From NCBI GenBank assembly GCA_003184365.1, contig NKYR01000137.1, positions 220-64,219 on the forward strand: a stretch of 64,000 nt of DNA. Reading direction: 5' to 3'. Each line of letters begins with the position of its first letter. Position 1 is the stretch's first letter. The stretch is from Evernia prunastri. Its lineage: Eukaryota; Ascomycota; Lecanoromycetes; Lecanorales; Parmeliaceae. The translations under genes and the position numbers were made by a program. Below are positions 42,965 to 52,981 of the stretch, in pieces. The notes under the pieces are model-generated. The model had not been told where the DNA came from, did not search any database, and saw only the letters and a program-made list of their open reading frames with translations.

Positions 42965-45721
42965 ATGGATATAGACAAAGGCAGAGACACTTCGGGGCCG
43001 TTACCAAATCCCCCTTTCGTATCTCCTGTGCAACCTGAGCTACCCAGGGATGCAAGCTCTCATGTGAAGAACCCTTCGAACGGGGATGCTTCTGGGTCTC
43101 GACGTTCAGCAGGTCGTCCAAGACCTCAACGCATATCAATCAACAAACTGCCAGCGTTTGATTTAAGTCCTGCTGCGTCAAGTCTAGCCAATCGTACCCC
43201 AAGCCCAGCGCGGTCTCCGACAAGAAGAACCCCTCCTATCCACCATGGACATCGGAGGAATAACAGCGAGTATGTTGGCGGTGATGTTACAAACGGTGGA
43301 CCAGTGCTGGTAAGCGCGAGTCCCACGAAGAGTGAACCATCTAGCGGGCATGAAGGGAGCGAAAGTGATATGGGTCGTGATGACGCTACAAATGGTGGCC
43401 CTTCGTCTCTGGGCACGACCTCTACGGAAGACGAGGGATCATCGCATCCGCCGCCTGGGGCCAGACTAGGCCCTCCAACAAGTAGACGCGGTCATGCCCA
43501 TCGGCGCTCGGGTGCAATATCAAGCCACGATCTCTCGATGATTCTGAAACCTGCGTCTGAGATGAAAGGTGGCAGCGCGCCAACAACACCTTCAGATTCT
43601 ATGTTCCAGCGGCCTCTCCCTCCGGAACTTGACAGATCAATCTCCCAACCCGAAACTGCAACCTGCTCTCAGGGATCACTGGGCTCAGCAGCACAAAATG
43701 AACAATTACCTGATGCTGGACCGCCACGCCCTTCTCGAGTGGGATTCTCCGATGTTGTAGAGTTCATCCCTCGACCATTGTCAACGATATCTTCCGAGAC
43801 TTCAAGCAGCATGTCAACTGTTCGCGCAAGCCATTCGGTCTCCAATAGTATCACATCCATGATTGGTGGAGGCAACTCGTCAAGTCCACAATCAGCCATG
43901 AATTCGAGGTCTGGGCGCAGATCCACCCTGGAGCAGGATTCTTCCAGATCCAGGCCCAATACTGCTGGTAGTTCTCCCCCTCGTGCATCCCAAGACTGGC
44001 AGTGGGACTTTAGGGGATCGGAATCTCCCGTGAAGCGTCCCTCTTCAGCACCCGCTGGGGACTCTCCTTCCAAAGGCGCAAAGGAACCTTGCAGTCCCTC
44101 CATGAGGGAGACTCCTCGCAAAGCCAGCAATGAACCACTCGCGACATCTCCCATGTCTCCCGAAAAGTCCCAGAGGACCGCCCTCTCTCCAACCTTAAAG
44201 GGTCCCCATCTTCAAGCTCAGAGGCGACGTCCATCATCGCCGACCATGAGACCGAGGACGTCTCCGGAGCCGAAGGTAACTAAGAGACAGCGGAAAGGAA
44301 GATCATGGGCTGGACTTCTCTCTCGCAAGGGAAGGCACCATGATGCCAGAGCAGACTTTGTCAGCCGTCGCTCACCCACGCCTCCTCTACGACAACATAT
44401 TCCAGAAGCCGAGTTCTCGCTCGACGACGTAACTTTCGACGAAGATACCACTTGCATAATCGAAACCGCATCTTCCGATACATCCAAGCTCCCAAGGTTG
44501 CAGACCGATTACGCCACTTGGAAACCCCGAGAGGCGAGTCCACTTTCGGAGACAGATTCCTCAGCCTCCGTGCTTGACATCGACGCCGCTCTCAGATCCT
44601 TTGATTCTCCAAGCACAGGACCTGCGTTCGAAGATGTCATTTCCGGAGGTATTTCAAGTTCAAAGCGTCGGATGCACAGCAGTGGGATCACTGGCGGATT
44701 CGCAGGTCCAGGAATGCATTACCATCGTCGAGCTGAGAGTGCCCCTGAAATGGAGGCTATTGACCGCTCCAAATTTGGGTTCCCACGTCTCGGTAGTAAT
44801 CCCACCATGGCCATTGAGGAAGAGGAGGAAGAAGATGACGAAGAGACATCATCGAAGCCAATCGACGCATCCACCAAATCGAATGAAGAGGAGCTGCATC
44901 ACGATCTCGCTCCGGGCCTTGGTGTAAATATTGTTGAAGTGGAAAGCGGTACTGATCCACCAATGCAACGAGGCGCGCCGCGATCCTTCAACAGACTTGC
45001 TGTAACTGATCATTCAGCTGGTAGGCCAATTGACAAGCTTGACGCCCCCAGTGATTTCAGTCTGGTTGAGATTGTAAGCGCGGATGAAGAGCCTCGCTTT
45101 TCTGTCATCACAAAATCTTCAGACGAGTCCACAATTACGCCAACATTGTCTCGCGATCCATTGGACGCACACTCGATGTCTGCACCTCTCGACTTCGCTA
45201 TGCTGACGCCGGCGTTGACCTACGACGGAACACCAGAAACCCCATCTGCTGTCTCTTCCCCTGATATCTTCAGGACCTCATTTGACATGCCTCGGGTGCA
45301 CACCGCCTCCTCCTCCATCACTGATAGAGCAACTCTCAACTCCTCTCGGGCGGGAGACCATACCCTGACTTTGCATAGCTCCATTGATGACGTCCCATCG
45401 CTCACCAGTAGCGCTTCCACAATGGCAAGTGGTCATCCTCCTCGAATTTCAAGCAGTGCAAATACCTGCTCGTCGGCGGATCGCTCGGGCTCGTTCTCCG
45501 CTCCGGTTCCTGCGCGCACGAGACCCGTATCCGCAGGCAAGCGCAATAGTCTTGCCAGCCTTACTCGATTGGTCGGTGCAGGCTCATACAATAGAAGCAA
45601 ATTGAACATCGAAGAATGTGTTCCGCCTGATACTCCAGAGAAAATGGAGAAGAAGAAAGGGAACCGGATCAGTCGGTTGATGAAGTTCTGGAAGATGAAG
45701 GAGAAGCCATCGTCTTCATAG
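42965..45721 (+). CDS. Long intrinsically disordered Ser/Pro-rich protein
   Basis: 918 aa from ATG 42965 (MDIDKGRDTSGPLPNPPFVS); no intron needed. The open frame extends eight codons further upstream but without an ATG. Composition is dominated by Ser, Pro, Arg and Thr, with short conserved-looking islands: RPRPQRISINKLPAFDLSPA, KRQRKGRSWAGLLSRKGRHH, an acidic EEEEEEDDEE run, and a very basic C-terminus (KKKGNRISRLMKFWKMKEK). No catalytic domain, signal peptide or membrane segment. Fungal databases often label such proteins 'cell wall proline rich', which says little. Many SP/TP sites and a basic amphipathic tail would suit a cortical scaffold; that is inference. Converges with NAD kinase. 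Confidence 0.7.
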   Translation: MDIDKGRDTSGPLPNPPFVSPVQPELPRDASSHVKNPSNGDASGSRRSAGRPRPQRISINKLPAFDLSPAASSLANRTPSPARSPTRRTPPIHHGHRRNNSEYVGGDVTNGGPVLVSASPTKSEPSSGHEGSESDMGRDDATNGGPSSLGTTSTEDEGSSHPPPGARLGPPTSRRGHAHRRSGAISSHDLSMILKPASEMKGGSAPTTPSDSMFQRPLPPELDRSISQPETATCSQGSLGSAAQNEQLPDAGPPRPSRVGFSDVVEFIPRPLSTISSETSSSMSTVRASHSVSNSITSMIGGGNSSSPQSAMNSRSGRRSTLEQDSSRSRPNTAGSSPPRASQDWQWDFRGSESPVKRPSSAPAGDSPSKGAKEPCSPSMRETPRKASNEPLATSPMSPEKSQRTALSPTLKGPHLQAQRRRPSSPTMRPRTSPEPKVTKRQRKGRSWAGLLSRKGRHHDARADFVSRRSPTPPLRQHIPEAEFSLDDVTFDEDTTCIIETASSDTSKLPRLQTDYATWKPREASPLSETDSSASVLDIDAALRSFDSPSTGPAFEDVISGGISSSKRRMHSSGITGGFAGPGMHYHRRAESAPEMEAIDRSKFGFPRLGSNPTMAIEEEEEEDDEETSSKPIDASTKSNEEELHHDLAPGLGVNIVEVESGTDPPMQRGAPRSFNRLAVTDHSAGRPIDKLDAPSDFSLVEIVSADEEPRFSVITKSSDESTITPTLSRDPLDAHSMSAPLDFAMLTPALTYDGTPETPSAVSSPDIFRTSFDMPRVHTASSSITDRATLNSSRAGDHTLTLHSSIDDVPSLTSSASTMASGHPPRISSSANTCSSADRSGSFSAPVPARTRPVSAGKRNSLASLTRLVGAGSYNRSKLNIEECVPPDTPEKMEKKKGNRISRLMKFWKMKEKPSSS

Positions 45722-46555
45722 CATACATCCTTTCTTACGGCGCTCGGTCTTCCATTGAAGCAATGATTTGGCGTCTGAGCGATGACTACATTAAACTGGG
45801 GAGTACAGGTCGGAGATCATGGAAGAGCTTACGCCCTTGCAATCCAGTTAGGGTATTTTCCGGTATATTCCTTCGCTCATTCGATTCACGGGACGACGGT
45901 ATCAACATTATTCAGCAGCATCATTATCGCAGCGGCTCCTCTTCTCTTGCACATCAACCAGCAACACCTTTCTTGTCGGCTTTACTCAAGACATGGCTTA
46001 CTTTGGCCTCCATGCTTCTTCGACTGGGCAATAACAGCCAGAAAATTTACCTTTCACAGCTTCTGATGTCAGCAACAAGAACAACAGAAACATTAAGAGC
46101 ATGCTCGTCTCCTCTATCCACCAAGAGCAATTGCGGCGCGCTAGCATTACCATAAACCTCTCTACCCAAATGATACGACACGAATGATTTGGATCAGATG
46201 CTGGGGTTTCACTTCTTGAAGATTTAGCTGTTGCTGAAAATAGTAAAGGACAAGGGGGGTTTTTTTTCTACTACAAAAGGGATATTCAGATGCAGGCGGA
46301 TCCATTTAGCTTCCATGAGCATAGATAGCAATTCAATTCAATGATACCAGGAGGAGAATCTTATTTCACAGTCCAAATTTTCTGTTCATATCTCATAGTT
46401 GAGAACTAGTATCATCATCCAGTGTTCAGTAGGTAGCTAGTATGCTGCTGTAGCTCTATAAAAACTAAACCCTTCTAATATGCAATATTTGCCGTCAGAA
46501 AATGCCGCTCAGCAGTCAATCGTACACTCACTCATCATATCCAAATCACATGAGG
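45722..46555. other. Convergent 3' flanks (disordered protein and NAD kinase)
   Basis: Short open frames of up to 130 codons start here without any family resemblance. A t-run lies at about 46258-46268. Nothing supported. Confidence 0.5.
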
Positions 46556-48565
46556 TCAATCTACAGCCTCACTTTCTATCCTCCCCGTCGGCCCTGTCGG
46601 CCCCGATGGACTGGCACAGCTACTCCCCTCCTCGCTGGCCCCTAACCCACTGTCCAAAGTCCCAGCTGCACTCAGACTCTCAATCGGGTCGGCGTCGATG
46701 TCCCATTCTTCTTCTGCCTCTCCTTGTCCCTCGTCATCCTCATCGTTTCTGTCTTCCTCTTCTTCTTCCTCCTCCTCCCCCTCCTCATCCACGACATCAT
46801 CAGCCAGCCTGCCTCCACCCCTTCTGGTAACCTTGGGCTCTTTGCCCCCGAAAGAGCGCTGTACGGCTCCTCGCGTGTTCCAGCGCAGGGCTCGGCGCAC
46901 ACTTTCGAACCATTCACCACCAGTTCCACCCTCGCCAACGACGGTAGGGAAGGGGTACCGTCCAGCTTCCACGCGTACCTCGTCGCCCCGACGTAGTTCC
47001 ACACGCCCTTTGCCGTCAAAGGAGGCGTATGCTGTGGACCTGCTGCCCTTGGGTACACAGATACGTAGGCATAGCGTATCCGAGAGAACCATGGGTCTGA
47101 AGGAGAGGGTATGAGGGCAGATGGGCGTCAAGAGAATGCCGGGTATAGAAGGGTGGGTAAGAGGTCCGCCTGCGGATAGAGAATATGCTGTACTGCCTGT
47201 CGGGGTGCTTATGATGCAACCGTCGGCTTGGATAATGGTAAGGAGGTGAGTATCACCGTAGAGTTCGAGATTTGAAACATAGGGCGAGGGGCCACGGTCA
47301 ATTACCAATTCATTTAGGACTTCGAATTGGGAATCCTCTATTAGCTCTGGTGTAGATACTGTCTTGGAAAGGCTGGAGGTACTGGGACGGCGTTTGCTGT
47401 TCGCTGCGCGGTAGACCGTACAGGTGAATCGCATGCGCATGTTGACGCGCATGCCAGAGCCTTCCATTATCCTGTCTAGTGTAGGTTTGTAGGTTTCGAA
47501 AGGGAAGTTCGTAAGGAAACCGAGGGAGCCGAGGGCAAAAGAGAGGATTGGCGGAACTATTCGCTGGAAAAGCCAGGAGGTGAAGAGCACAGTGCCGTCT
47601 CCGCCGAGCGTGAGGACGAGGTCGAACCTTTCGGGAGAATTCCAGCACAAGTCGGGCGTCCAGTAGCGGAGCATGTCAGAGTAATGAGGATTGGAAGCCA
47701 GGAGGCCTGCAGCGTCAAAGCGGGTAGAGGTGCGGAGCTTGGCATCCACGTAGACAGTGACGCCGAGGTCTGAGCTGTAGCGGGGTGTTTTGAGGAGGAA
47801 TTCTGTGAGCTCGCGAGTGAGATATACCAGTCTATTGTCTCTAGCTTTTGTAATGATCATGATGGTTCGGACAGCACGCTTGATGGGTCGGCGTTGAAGC
47901 TGTTTCGATATCTCTCGGACACTGGTCGCTGTTTGCAGGAGGCGTGAGTGGGACATGCCATCGTCTTCGGCTGATATTTCCTCCAGTACTCGCTCGATGT
48001 TGACAGCATCATCGAATCTTTGATGGAAGAAACATGGTGATTGTGCAAATCGAGTAGCAAATGAGGCTCTTGGATTGTTTCCCAAACCTGACATGGATGC
48101 AGCAAGATTCTGCTGGATGGCCTTGTCGTTATGGGTAGATGAATCCTTGGACGTCCTTGACACCAGAGCTTTGAGCATGTTCTGATTTGGCAGAGATCCT
48201 GGAGGAAAAGCTCCTTTACGCTGGTTCATTGAGGCCCAAGAAGTGCAAAGGGGATGTGAAGGAGATGGTGCTGCAGGATCAAGCGGAGAATGACTGATCT
48301 GCGTAGAAGCTTTTGACAGACTGTCCAGGGACTCCCCGATATCTGCTTCGTCTATATTCCTTCTGTCATCGGCGTTGAGTGGATCAAGATGCGACTGGTA
48401 GTCGCGCAGGAGGGTGCTGCCGAACACTGAGCCTGGCCGTGACTTTGGCTTGGATTGAGGGGACGAAACCTCGCCTGATGAATCGGAAGATACATCAAAC
48501 GCTCTCAAGGGAAGCTGATTTATGTCTGGCCCGTTCGTGTTCGCTCGCGGAGGGTTTTGCATCAT
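46556..48565 (-). CDS. ATP-NAD kinase (UTR1/POS5 family)
   Basis: Phosphorylates NAD(H) to NADP(H). 669 aa from the first in-frame ATG at 48565 (MMQNPPRANTNGPDINQLPL). The catalytic region has FDLVLTLGGDGTVLFTSWLF with the signature GGDGT, PPILSFALGSLGFLTNFPFE, NELVIDRGPSPYVSNLELYG and DGCIISTPTGSTAYSLSAGG. About 200 N-terminal residues are disordered and Ser-rich; the C-terminus is highly acidic (a long Glu/Asp run). That places it with the cytosolic UTR1-type fungal enzymes rather than the mitochondrial POS5. The frame stays open 19 codons upstream to 48622 without an ATG, and a CTACAG acceptor lies there, so a short 5' exon is possible. Confidence 0.92.
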   Translation of the reverse strand: MMQNPPRANTNGPDINQLPLRAFDVSSDSSGEVSSPQSKPKSRPGSVFGSTLLRDYQSHLDPLNADDRRNIDEADIGESLDSLSKASTQISHSPLDPAAPSPSHPLCTSWASMNQRKGAFPPGSLPNQNMLKALVSRTSKDSSTHNDKAIQQNLAASMSGLGNNPRASFATRFAQSPCFFHQRFDDAVNIERVLEEISAEDDGMSHSRLLQTATSVREISKQLQRRPIKRAVRTIMIITKARDNRLVYLTRELTEFLLKTPRYSSDLGVTVYVDAKLRTSTRFDAAGLLASNPHYSDMLRYWTPDLCWNSPERFDLVLTLGGDGTVLFTSWLFQRIVPPILSFALGSLGFLTNFPFETYKPTLDRIMEGSGMRVNMRMRFTCTVYRAANSKRRPSTSSLSKTVSTPELIEDSQFEVLNELVIDRGPSPYVSNLELYGDTHLLTIIQADGCIISTPTGSTAYSLSAGGPLTHPSIPGILLTPICPHTLSFRPMVLSDTLCLRICVPKGSRSTAYASFDGKGRVELRRGDEVRVEAGRYPFPTVVGEGGTGGEWFESVRRALRWNTRGAVQRSFGGKEPKVTRRGGGRLADDVVDEEGEEEEEEEEDRNDEDDEGQGEAEEEWDIDADPIESLSAAGTLDSGLGASEEGSSCASPSGPTGPTGRIESEAVD

Positions 48566-49409
48566 CCCAGATTCTATCTGGACGGGACTATTGTCACGAC
48601 TGGAGGAAGGGCTGTAGGACAAGGGGCCAGGCCTGCCTCACCCTTTGGAAAGCAAAGTGGCCAGTAAATGGCGAATGGGAAATGTGAAAGAGCAACATAG
48701 AGAGAAATATCAGGAGGCGACCTTTCTACTAAAATGGATTATGTAGGAATGAGGATGGTTATACACCACAGTCGGGACCGGAAGGGAACTGAGCCGCTTT
48801 CGCCGTTACATATCCGCGGCGATAATTTCATTCGGTTTCCTCGCCATCGAAATCAACGAAAAATCCGATCAAGGTATATAATGTTGTAAAGCCTCTGTAA
48901 GGCAAAGACAATTTGACTACTTGGACAAATCCCGAGTTCCAAATGAGTACACGTCTGCATATAAGCCTATCCACTCCAGGAAGCAACCTACATGATGACC
49001 AATACACCAACGCTCCTGATATATGCCAATTGAAGACGGATATGATCTTATGGATTTTGGCAAAAAGAGTTTGCATTCGTCTTGCCGGCGCTGGCTCCCA
49101 ATCGGCTCCTATTCCACGGCATTTCCGGAGCCAGAGATAATGCAGAATACGTCCACTTGTGACAGTGCGACCAAGGCGACTACATTGGATCCATGTCCCT
49201 ATTGCCAGCGAGCTGATTCTAAAGGGGTGGACAAATGGTCATCTCCTTTCCTCTCTTAGCGGAAGATTCGAACACGCACTTCTGACGTCCCGTATCACTC
49301 TTGTAGGTCAGTTGTTGGCTCACCAGACCACGGTATCACCTAGTCATCCTAGGATCCACGTGGTTTCAAGTAACCTCCCCTCCATAAACCGGTAATTTTA
49401 GCCTACTCT
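48566..49409. other. Intergenic gap, NAD kinase promoter and RRP46 3' side
   Basis: No supported gene. A tRNA-like gattcgaac at about 49267 was examined and rejected. Confidence 0.5.
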
Positions 49410-50262
49410 TCAGCCCATTCTCTTCTTCCATCTTTGCTCCTTGGCGATCTTCCTCTCAACGGCGTCTTTCAAGACATTCTCCAGCTTCGAGACGTCGTCA
49501 GAATCCATGCTCACGTCTTCGCTCTCGCTCGCATCCCCCTCTTCTCCGTGGCAGATCAACATTGCCCTCCGGTGGACCTCTTCCCACATGTCCATCGTAA
49601 ATTCTCCCTCGCTCTCTACGACCAGTAGATCCCCATGTGACGAGAAAGCAAGGACATGGATGGAAGATGCGAGCTTTATTTGTTGGACGGAGGGATCAAT
49701 TACCAATGTGCCATCTAAGTTGGTAGCAACGAGCGTTGCTGTTAGTGTCATGGAAAGCGGTATAGAGGTCGAAAGTAGAGCTAAGATTGATGCCTGCAGA
49801 AGAGCGGGAATGACTGGAAGATTCTGGATCCCTTATCAGTTTGAGCGAGAAATTTTCATGAGTGGAGAGCCTACAGAAGCAGCCTGGGGCAAACTGCCAG
49901 CGACAGACTCATCTTCTGGACTGGTAACAATTTGTAGTGTGAATTGAAGCAGACTACGCGGGTGTGCTGATACTAGTATGATATGGCGGAGAGTGTTCTG
50001 AATAATAGATTCGAGACGCTTTTCTCGTAACCCTACATGTGAATTTAGCACGTAACTTCTTGGAAGAAAATATGAGCCGATACTTACCTCCTACACCGAC
50101 ACATGGCCTAACCGTAACATCAACAGCTGCTTCTTCGGGTAATTCATCCCTCCTTTGCACCTCAATGGGACCATTGATAGCAGCGATCACGGAGTAGCCG
50201 TTCTTTGCATATGTTGCAGAGCCATCTGCGCGGTGCAGTGGGTACAGCGTAGTGTTTGCCAT
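49410..50262 (-). CDS. RRP46: Exosome complex component RRP46
   Basis: Non-catalytic RNase PH-fold subunit of the RNA exosome ring. Three exons, 50262-50088, 50032-49875 and 49823-49410, give 248 aa. Family blocks are clear: LHRADGSATYAKNGYSVIAA, GPIEVQRRDELPEEAAVDVT, then RPCVGVGG across intron 1 into KRLESIIQNTLRHIILVSAH, and QAASNLPVIPALLQASILAL across intron 2, followed by PLSMTLTATLVATNLDGTLV. The C-terminus has an acidic helix (EEGDASESEDVSMDSDD). Intron 2 has the less usual donor GTAGGC and acceptor CCAG. Its start is 174 bp from the divergent PTPA gene. Confidence 0.92.
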
Positions 50263-50436
50263 TAGAAGTCCGAGAGGTTGAATTTGTTTCAGTTGCGAAT
50301 TCTACTTTCTAATTATATTTTCACTATGGCTACCCAGCGGCCCCCTCAGACCCTAGGTGCCTATACTTTAACGAGATGTGGGCGCTCTGTTTACAACGCA
50401 GTCAATCCGCCCCAACCGGCATGATACGTCTTGAAC
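50263..50436. promoter_or_regulatory. Compact divergent promoter, RRP46 / PTPA
   Basis: Only 174 bp lie between the two ATGs, so the transcription control of both genes must overlap or lie inside this segment. It is AT-rich near 50300-50325. No motif named. Confidence 0.6.
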
Positions 50437-51717
50437 ATGTCTCCAGCAATCGGCACGTATTCAGTCCCCACCCCAATAAGCCCAAAGAGTCAGGATAGAC
50501 TCCCGCGCCTCATCCCCCGCAAGAGAGCTCCTTCGCAAAACGCTCTACGAAAGCCAGAAACCCCAATCCTTCCACCTCTGCCTGACACATCTGCGCTGAT
50601 CTTTCAGGAGCCCACGCGACGTATCTTATCATCCGATGACCTTGACCTCTTCCTCTCTTCTCCCGCTCATTCTCTCATCCTCTCCTTCGTCTTCTCTCTC
50701 TCCGACTCGGCAGCAGACAGGAAGATATCCTCCATCGGCCTCGCCTCGGCACACCCAATTATCCATAAGATACTTTCAATACTCGATTCGATAGATCAAT
50801 TTATTGACAGGTGCCCACCTACCGACCAAGGTGGTTCTCGCTTCGGCAACCCTGCCTTTCGCGACTTTATAGACAACACTTCAACGCAAAGCCAGCCCTG
50901 GCATCAGCGCCTTGGCCTCTCGTCGCAGTCATCGATCGAGGAAGTGTCAACTTACCTTTACCACTCTTTCGGCAACAGACAACGTATAGACTATGGATCC
51001 GGCCACGAGCTCAATTTTGTCATTTGGCTTCTCTGCCTCAATCGACTATCCCTGCTCCCCGAGTCTACATTCTCAGCGCTCACTTTGGTCGTCTTCCCTC
51101 GCTACATTGCACTTTTGCGCAGGTTACAAAGCACATACTATCTCGAGCCTGCGGGCTCACACGGCGTCTGGGGTCTCGACGATTACCATTTCCTCCCCTT
51201 CCTATTTGGCGCGTCGCAGCTACTCCATCATCCATACATAAGACCACTGAGTATCCACAATGAAATCGTGCTCGAAGAAGCGGGCGATGAGTACCTCTAC
51301 CTAGACATGGTTCGCTTCACCATAGCCTCGAAAACTGTCAAAGGCCTCAAATGGACACAGCCAATGCTGGACGACATCTCAGGCGCCAAGAATTGGGAGA
51401 AGGTGGAACAAGGCATGCGTCGCATGTTCGTTAAGGAAGTATTGGGTAAATTGCCTGTTATGCAGCATTTCCTGTTTGGCAGTCTGGTGCCTGCAGAGCA
51501 GGATATGAGTAAAGAGGAAGAAGCAGGAGTGGCACCAGAGAGCGAGGAGAAGGAAGGAGGAGAATTGAAGGTGGACGAAAGTGGTATTGAGCATGTGCAT
51601 AGAGATGATGCTTGGGGTGACTGCTGTGGTATCAAGATTCCGAGTACTGTTGCCGCGGCACAGGAGGCCAAGAAAAGAGGGGAGGGAAGTGGGCTGAGGA
51701 GGGTGCCGTTTGACTAA
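50437..51717 (+). CDS. PP2A phosphatase activator (PTPA, RRD family)
   Basis: Peptidyl-prolyl isomerase that activates PP2A-type phosphatases. 426 aa, no intron. ATG 50437 (MSPAIGTYSVPTPISPKSQD). PTPA core: PTRRILSSDDLDLFLSSPAH, GNPAFRDFIDNTSTQSQPWH, IDYGSGHELNFVIWLLCLNR, the hallmark GVWGLDDYHFLPFLFGASQL, and a C-terminal VLGKLPVMQHFLFGSLVPA. An acidic insert (residues about 355-390) is followed by DDAWGDCCGIKIPST, which is common in the long fungal RRD1-like forms. Fungi have two paralogues; the long C-terminus suggests RRD1 but I do not assign it. Confidence 0.92.
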   Translation: MSPAIGTYSVPTPISPKSQDRLPRLIPRKRAPSQNALRKPETPILPPLPDTSALIFQEPTRRILSSDDLDLFLSSPAHSLILSFVFSLSDSAADRKISSIGLASAHPIIHKILSILDSIDQFIDRCPPTDQGGSRFGNPAFRDFIDNTSTQSQPWHQRLGLSSQSSIEEVSTYLYHSFGNRQRIDYGSGHELNFVIWLLCLNRLSLLPESTFSALTLVVFPRYIALLRRLQSTYYLEPAGSHGVWGLDDYHFLPFLFGASQLLHHPYIRPLSIHNEIVLEEAGDEYLYLDMVRFTIASKTVKGLKWTQPMLDDISGAKNWEKVEQGMRRMFVKEVLGKLPVMQHFLFGSLVPAEQDMSKEEEAGVAPESEEKEGGELKVDESGIEHVHRDDAWGDCCGIKIPSTVAAAQEAKKRGEGSGLRRVPFD

Positions 51718-52132
51718 TCTGTCTACTCTAGCATTACATACGTTGAAACACGCACTTCCTCGCTAATAGCACAAGCACGTCCATCATCGTCTAGCAGTTC
51801 CCATCTCTCCATCATAGCAAAGCTACCTCCAAATTTTCAAACCTAAATAGTGTTGAATTCACGAGAGACAATATGACAAATTTTTCGATTGACGTCCTCT
51901 TTTTTATACGCTAGGTCACAGATGGCTTCGTCGGCGACGAAACGGTTAAACCAAACGTCCCGGAAAGTAGGGCGGCTATACTCTACCCGCTGGTGAATCA
52001 GCCGAGGTTCGAGGTTCCGCGCAAAACGAGCGCCCAAGCAGAGCTGAGCTGAGCTCTTCGCTGCAGAACACCATCGAGCACTATCAATCTTGAATGAGCT
52101 GATCCGCGAAAGCAACAAACATCGCTCCCACC
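51718..52132. other. Intergenic gap, PTPA 3' side and PEX4 promoter
   Basis: Between tandem plus-strand genes. No further feature seen. Confidence 0.5.
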
Positions 52133-52708
52133 ATGGCTACCTCCCGCTCCCCTACACCTCCTTCAACCAAACGTCTCCTCCAAGAGCTCAAATCCATCGT
52201 CGAGGAACCATCCCCTGTCCTCCAATCCCTCAGTCCCGCGTCAGAGGCGGAAATACTGCACTGGGAAGCCGTCATGAAGGGCTTCCCGGGCACAGCTTAC
52301 GAAAGTATTGCCTTGACCCCCCCCCCCCCCCCAACCAACCCGCAGTCACCGCCCTTTCTCCTCCCTCATCACTGACCACACCCAACAGCCGGTCTTTGGC
52401 ACCTGGACATCCTCATCCCGCCCTCCTACCCCCTTGCTCCGCCGAAAATCACCTTCAGGACCCCCATCTGCCACCCAAACGTCGATTTCAAAACCGGCCA
52501 AATCTGCCTCGACCTCTTGAAAACGTCTTGGTCACCGGCGTACACGCTCACATCTACATTGGAGGCTATACACCAGTTGCTGGCGTATCCGGAGGTGGAC
52601 AGCCCGTTCAATGTGGATATAGCATCGTTGTTGAAGGGTGGGGATAAGATTGGCGGGGAGAGCTTAATCAGGTTCTATTGTGGGGAGTGGAGGTGGGGCG
52701 GTGGGTAG
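52133..52708 (+). CDS. PEX4: Peroxisomal ubiquitin-conjugating enzyme PEX4-like
   Basis: E2 enzyme of about 163 aa from exons 52133-52304 and 52389-52708. UBC fold: KRLLQELKSIVEEPSPVLQS, GTAYETGLWHLDILIPPSYP (across the intron), PPKITFRTPICHPNV with the HPN motif, and the active-site Cys in DFKTGQICLDLLKTSWSPAY, then LEAIHQLLAYPEVDSPFNVD. The KTSWSPAYTL motif and overall length fit PEX4, which monoubiquitinates the PEX5 receptor at the peroxisome for recycling. Other E2s are possible but fit less well. The intron contains a run of about 16 C (52317-52332) next to its donor. Converges with the secreted-protein gene. Confidence 0.85.
52317..52332. repeat. Poly-C tract in PEX4 intron
   Basis: About sixteen consecutive C within the intron, just after the GTATTG donor. 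Homopolymer length is prone to sequencing error but does not touch coding sequence here. Confidence 0.9.
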
Positions 52709-52981
52709 GTCGGTAGGGCAAGGGTTTGGTAAAGGAGGGAGTTAGTTGCAAAAGAGACGGATTGGATTGCCCGATTTAGCGAACGAGCGAGGCGTCTGGG
52801 AAAGTGCAGAGTCCGGAACCAAGTCATATATTCGATACGCGGTGTGAACGCAATGGCACACTGCGTTGGATGCGTCTAAATATATTTCTACCTGTTTTAG
52901 GCTCTTTCCGACCATGGAAACGTCTGATATCCTATTTCCCTTACCGGATCCAAACGCCAACGCCTGGCGGCCCCCAACCCC

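Noticed and set aside
46698..47114. Ser/Pro-rich plus-strand frame of 138 codons
   Set aside because: It is antisense to the NAD kinase catalytic and acidic-tail region; the Ser runs are the complement of the Glu/Asp codons.
48590..48660. A 5' exon for NAD kinase joined through GTGAGG...CTACAG
   Set aside because: The implied intron would be about 30 nt, too short for the introns seen elsewhere in the window. The first in-frame ATG was used instead.
49255..49340. Possible tRNA on the minus strand around gattcgaac
   Set aside because: The T-loop-like string is present, but the T-stem does not pair and no 5' acceptor strand or A-box matches.
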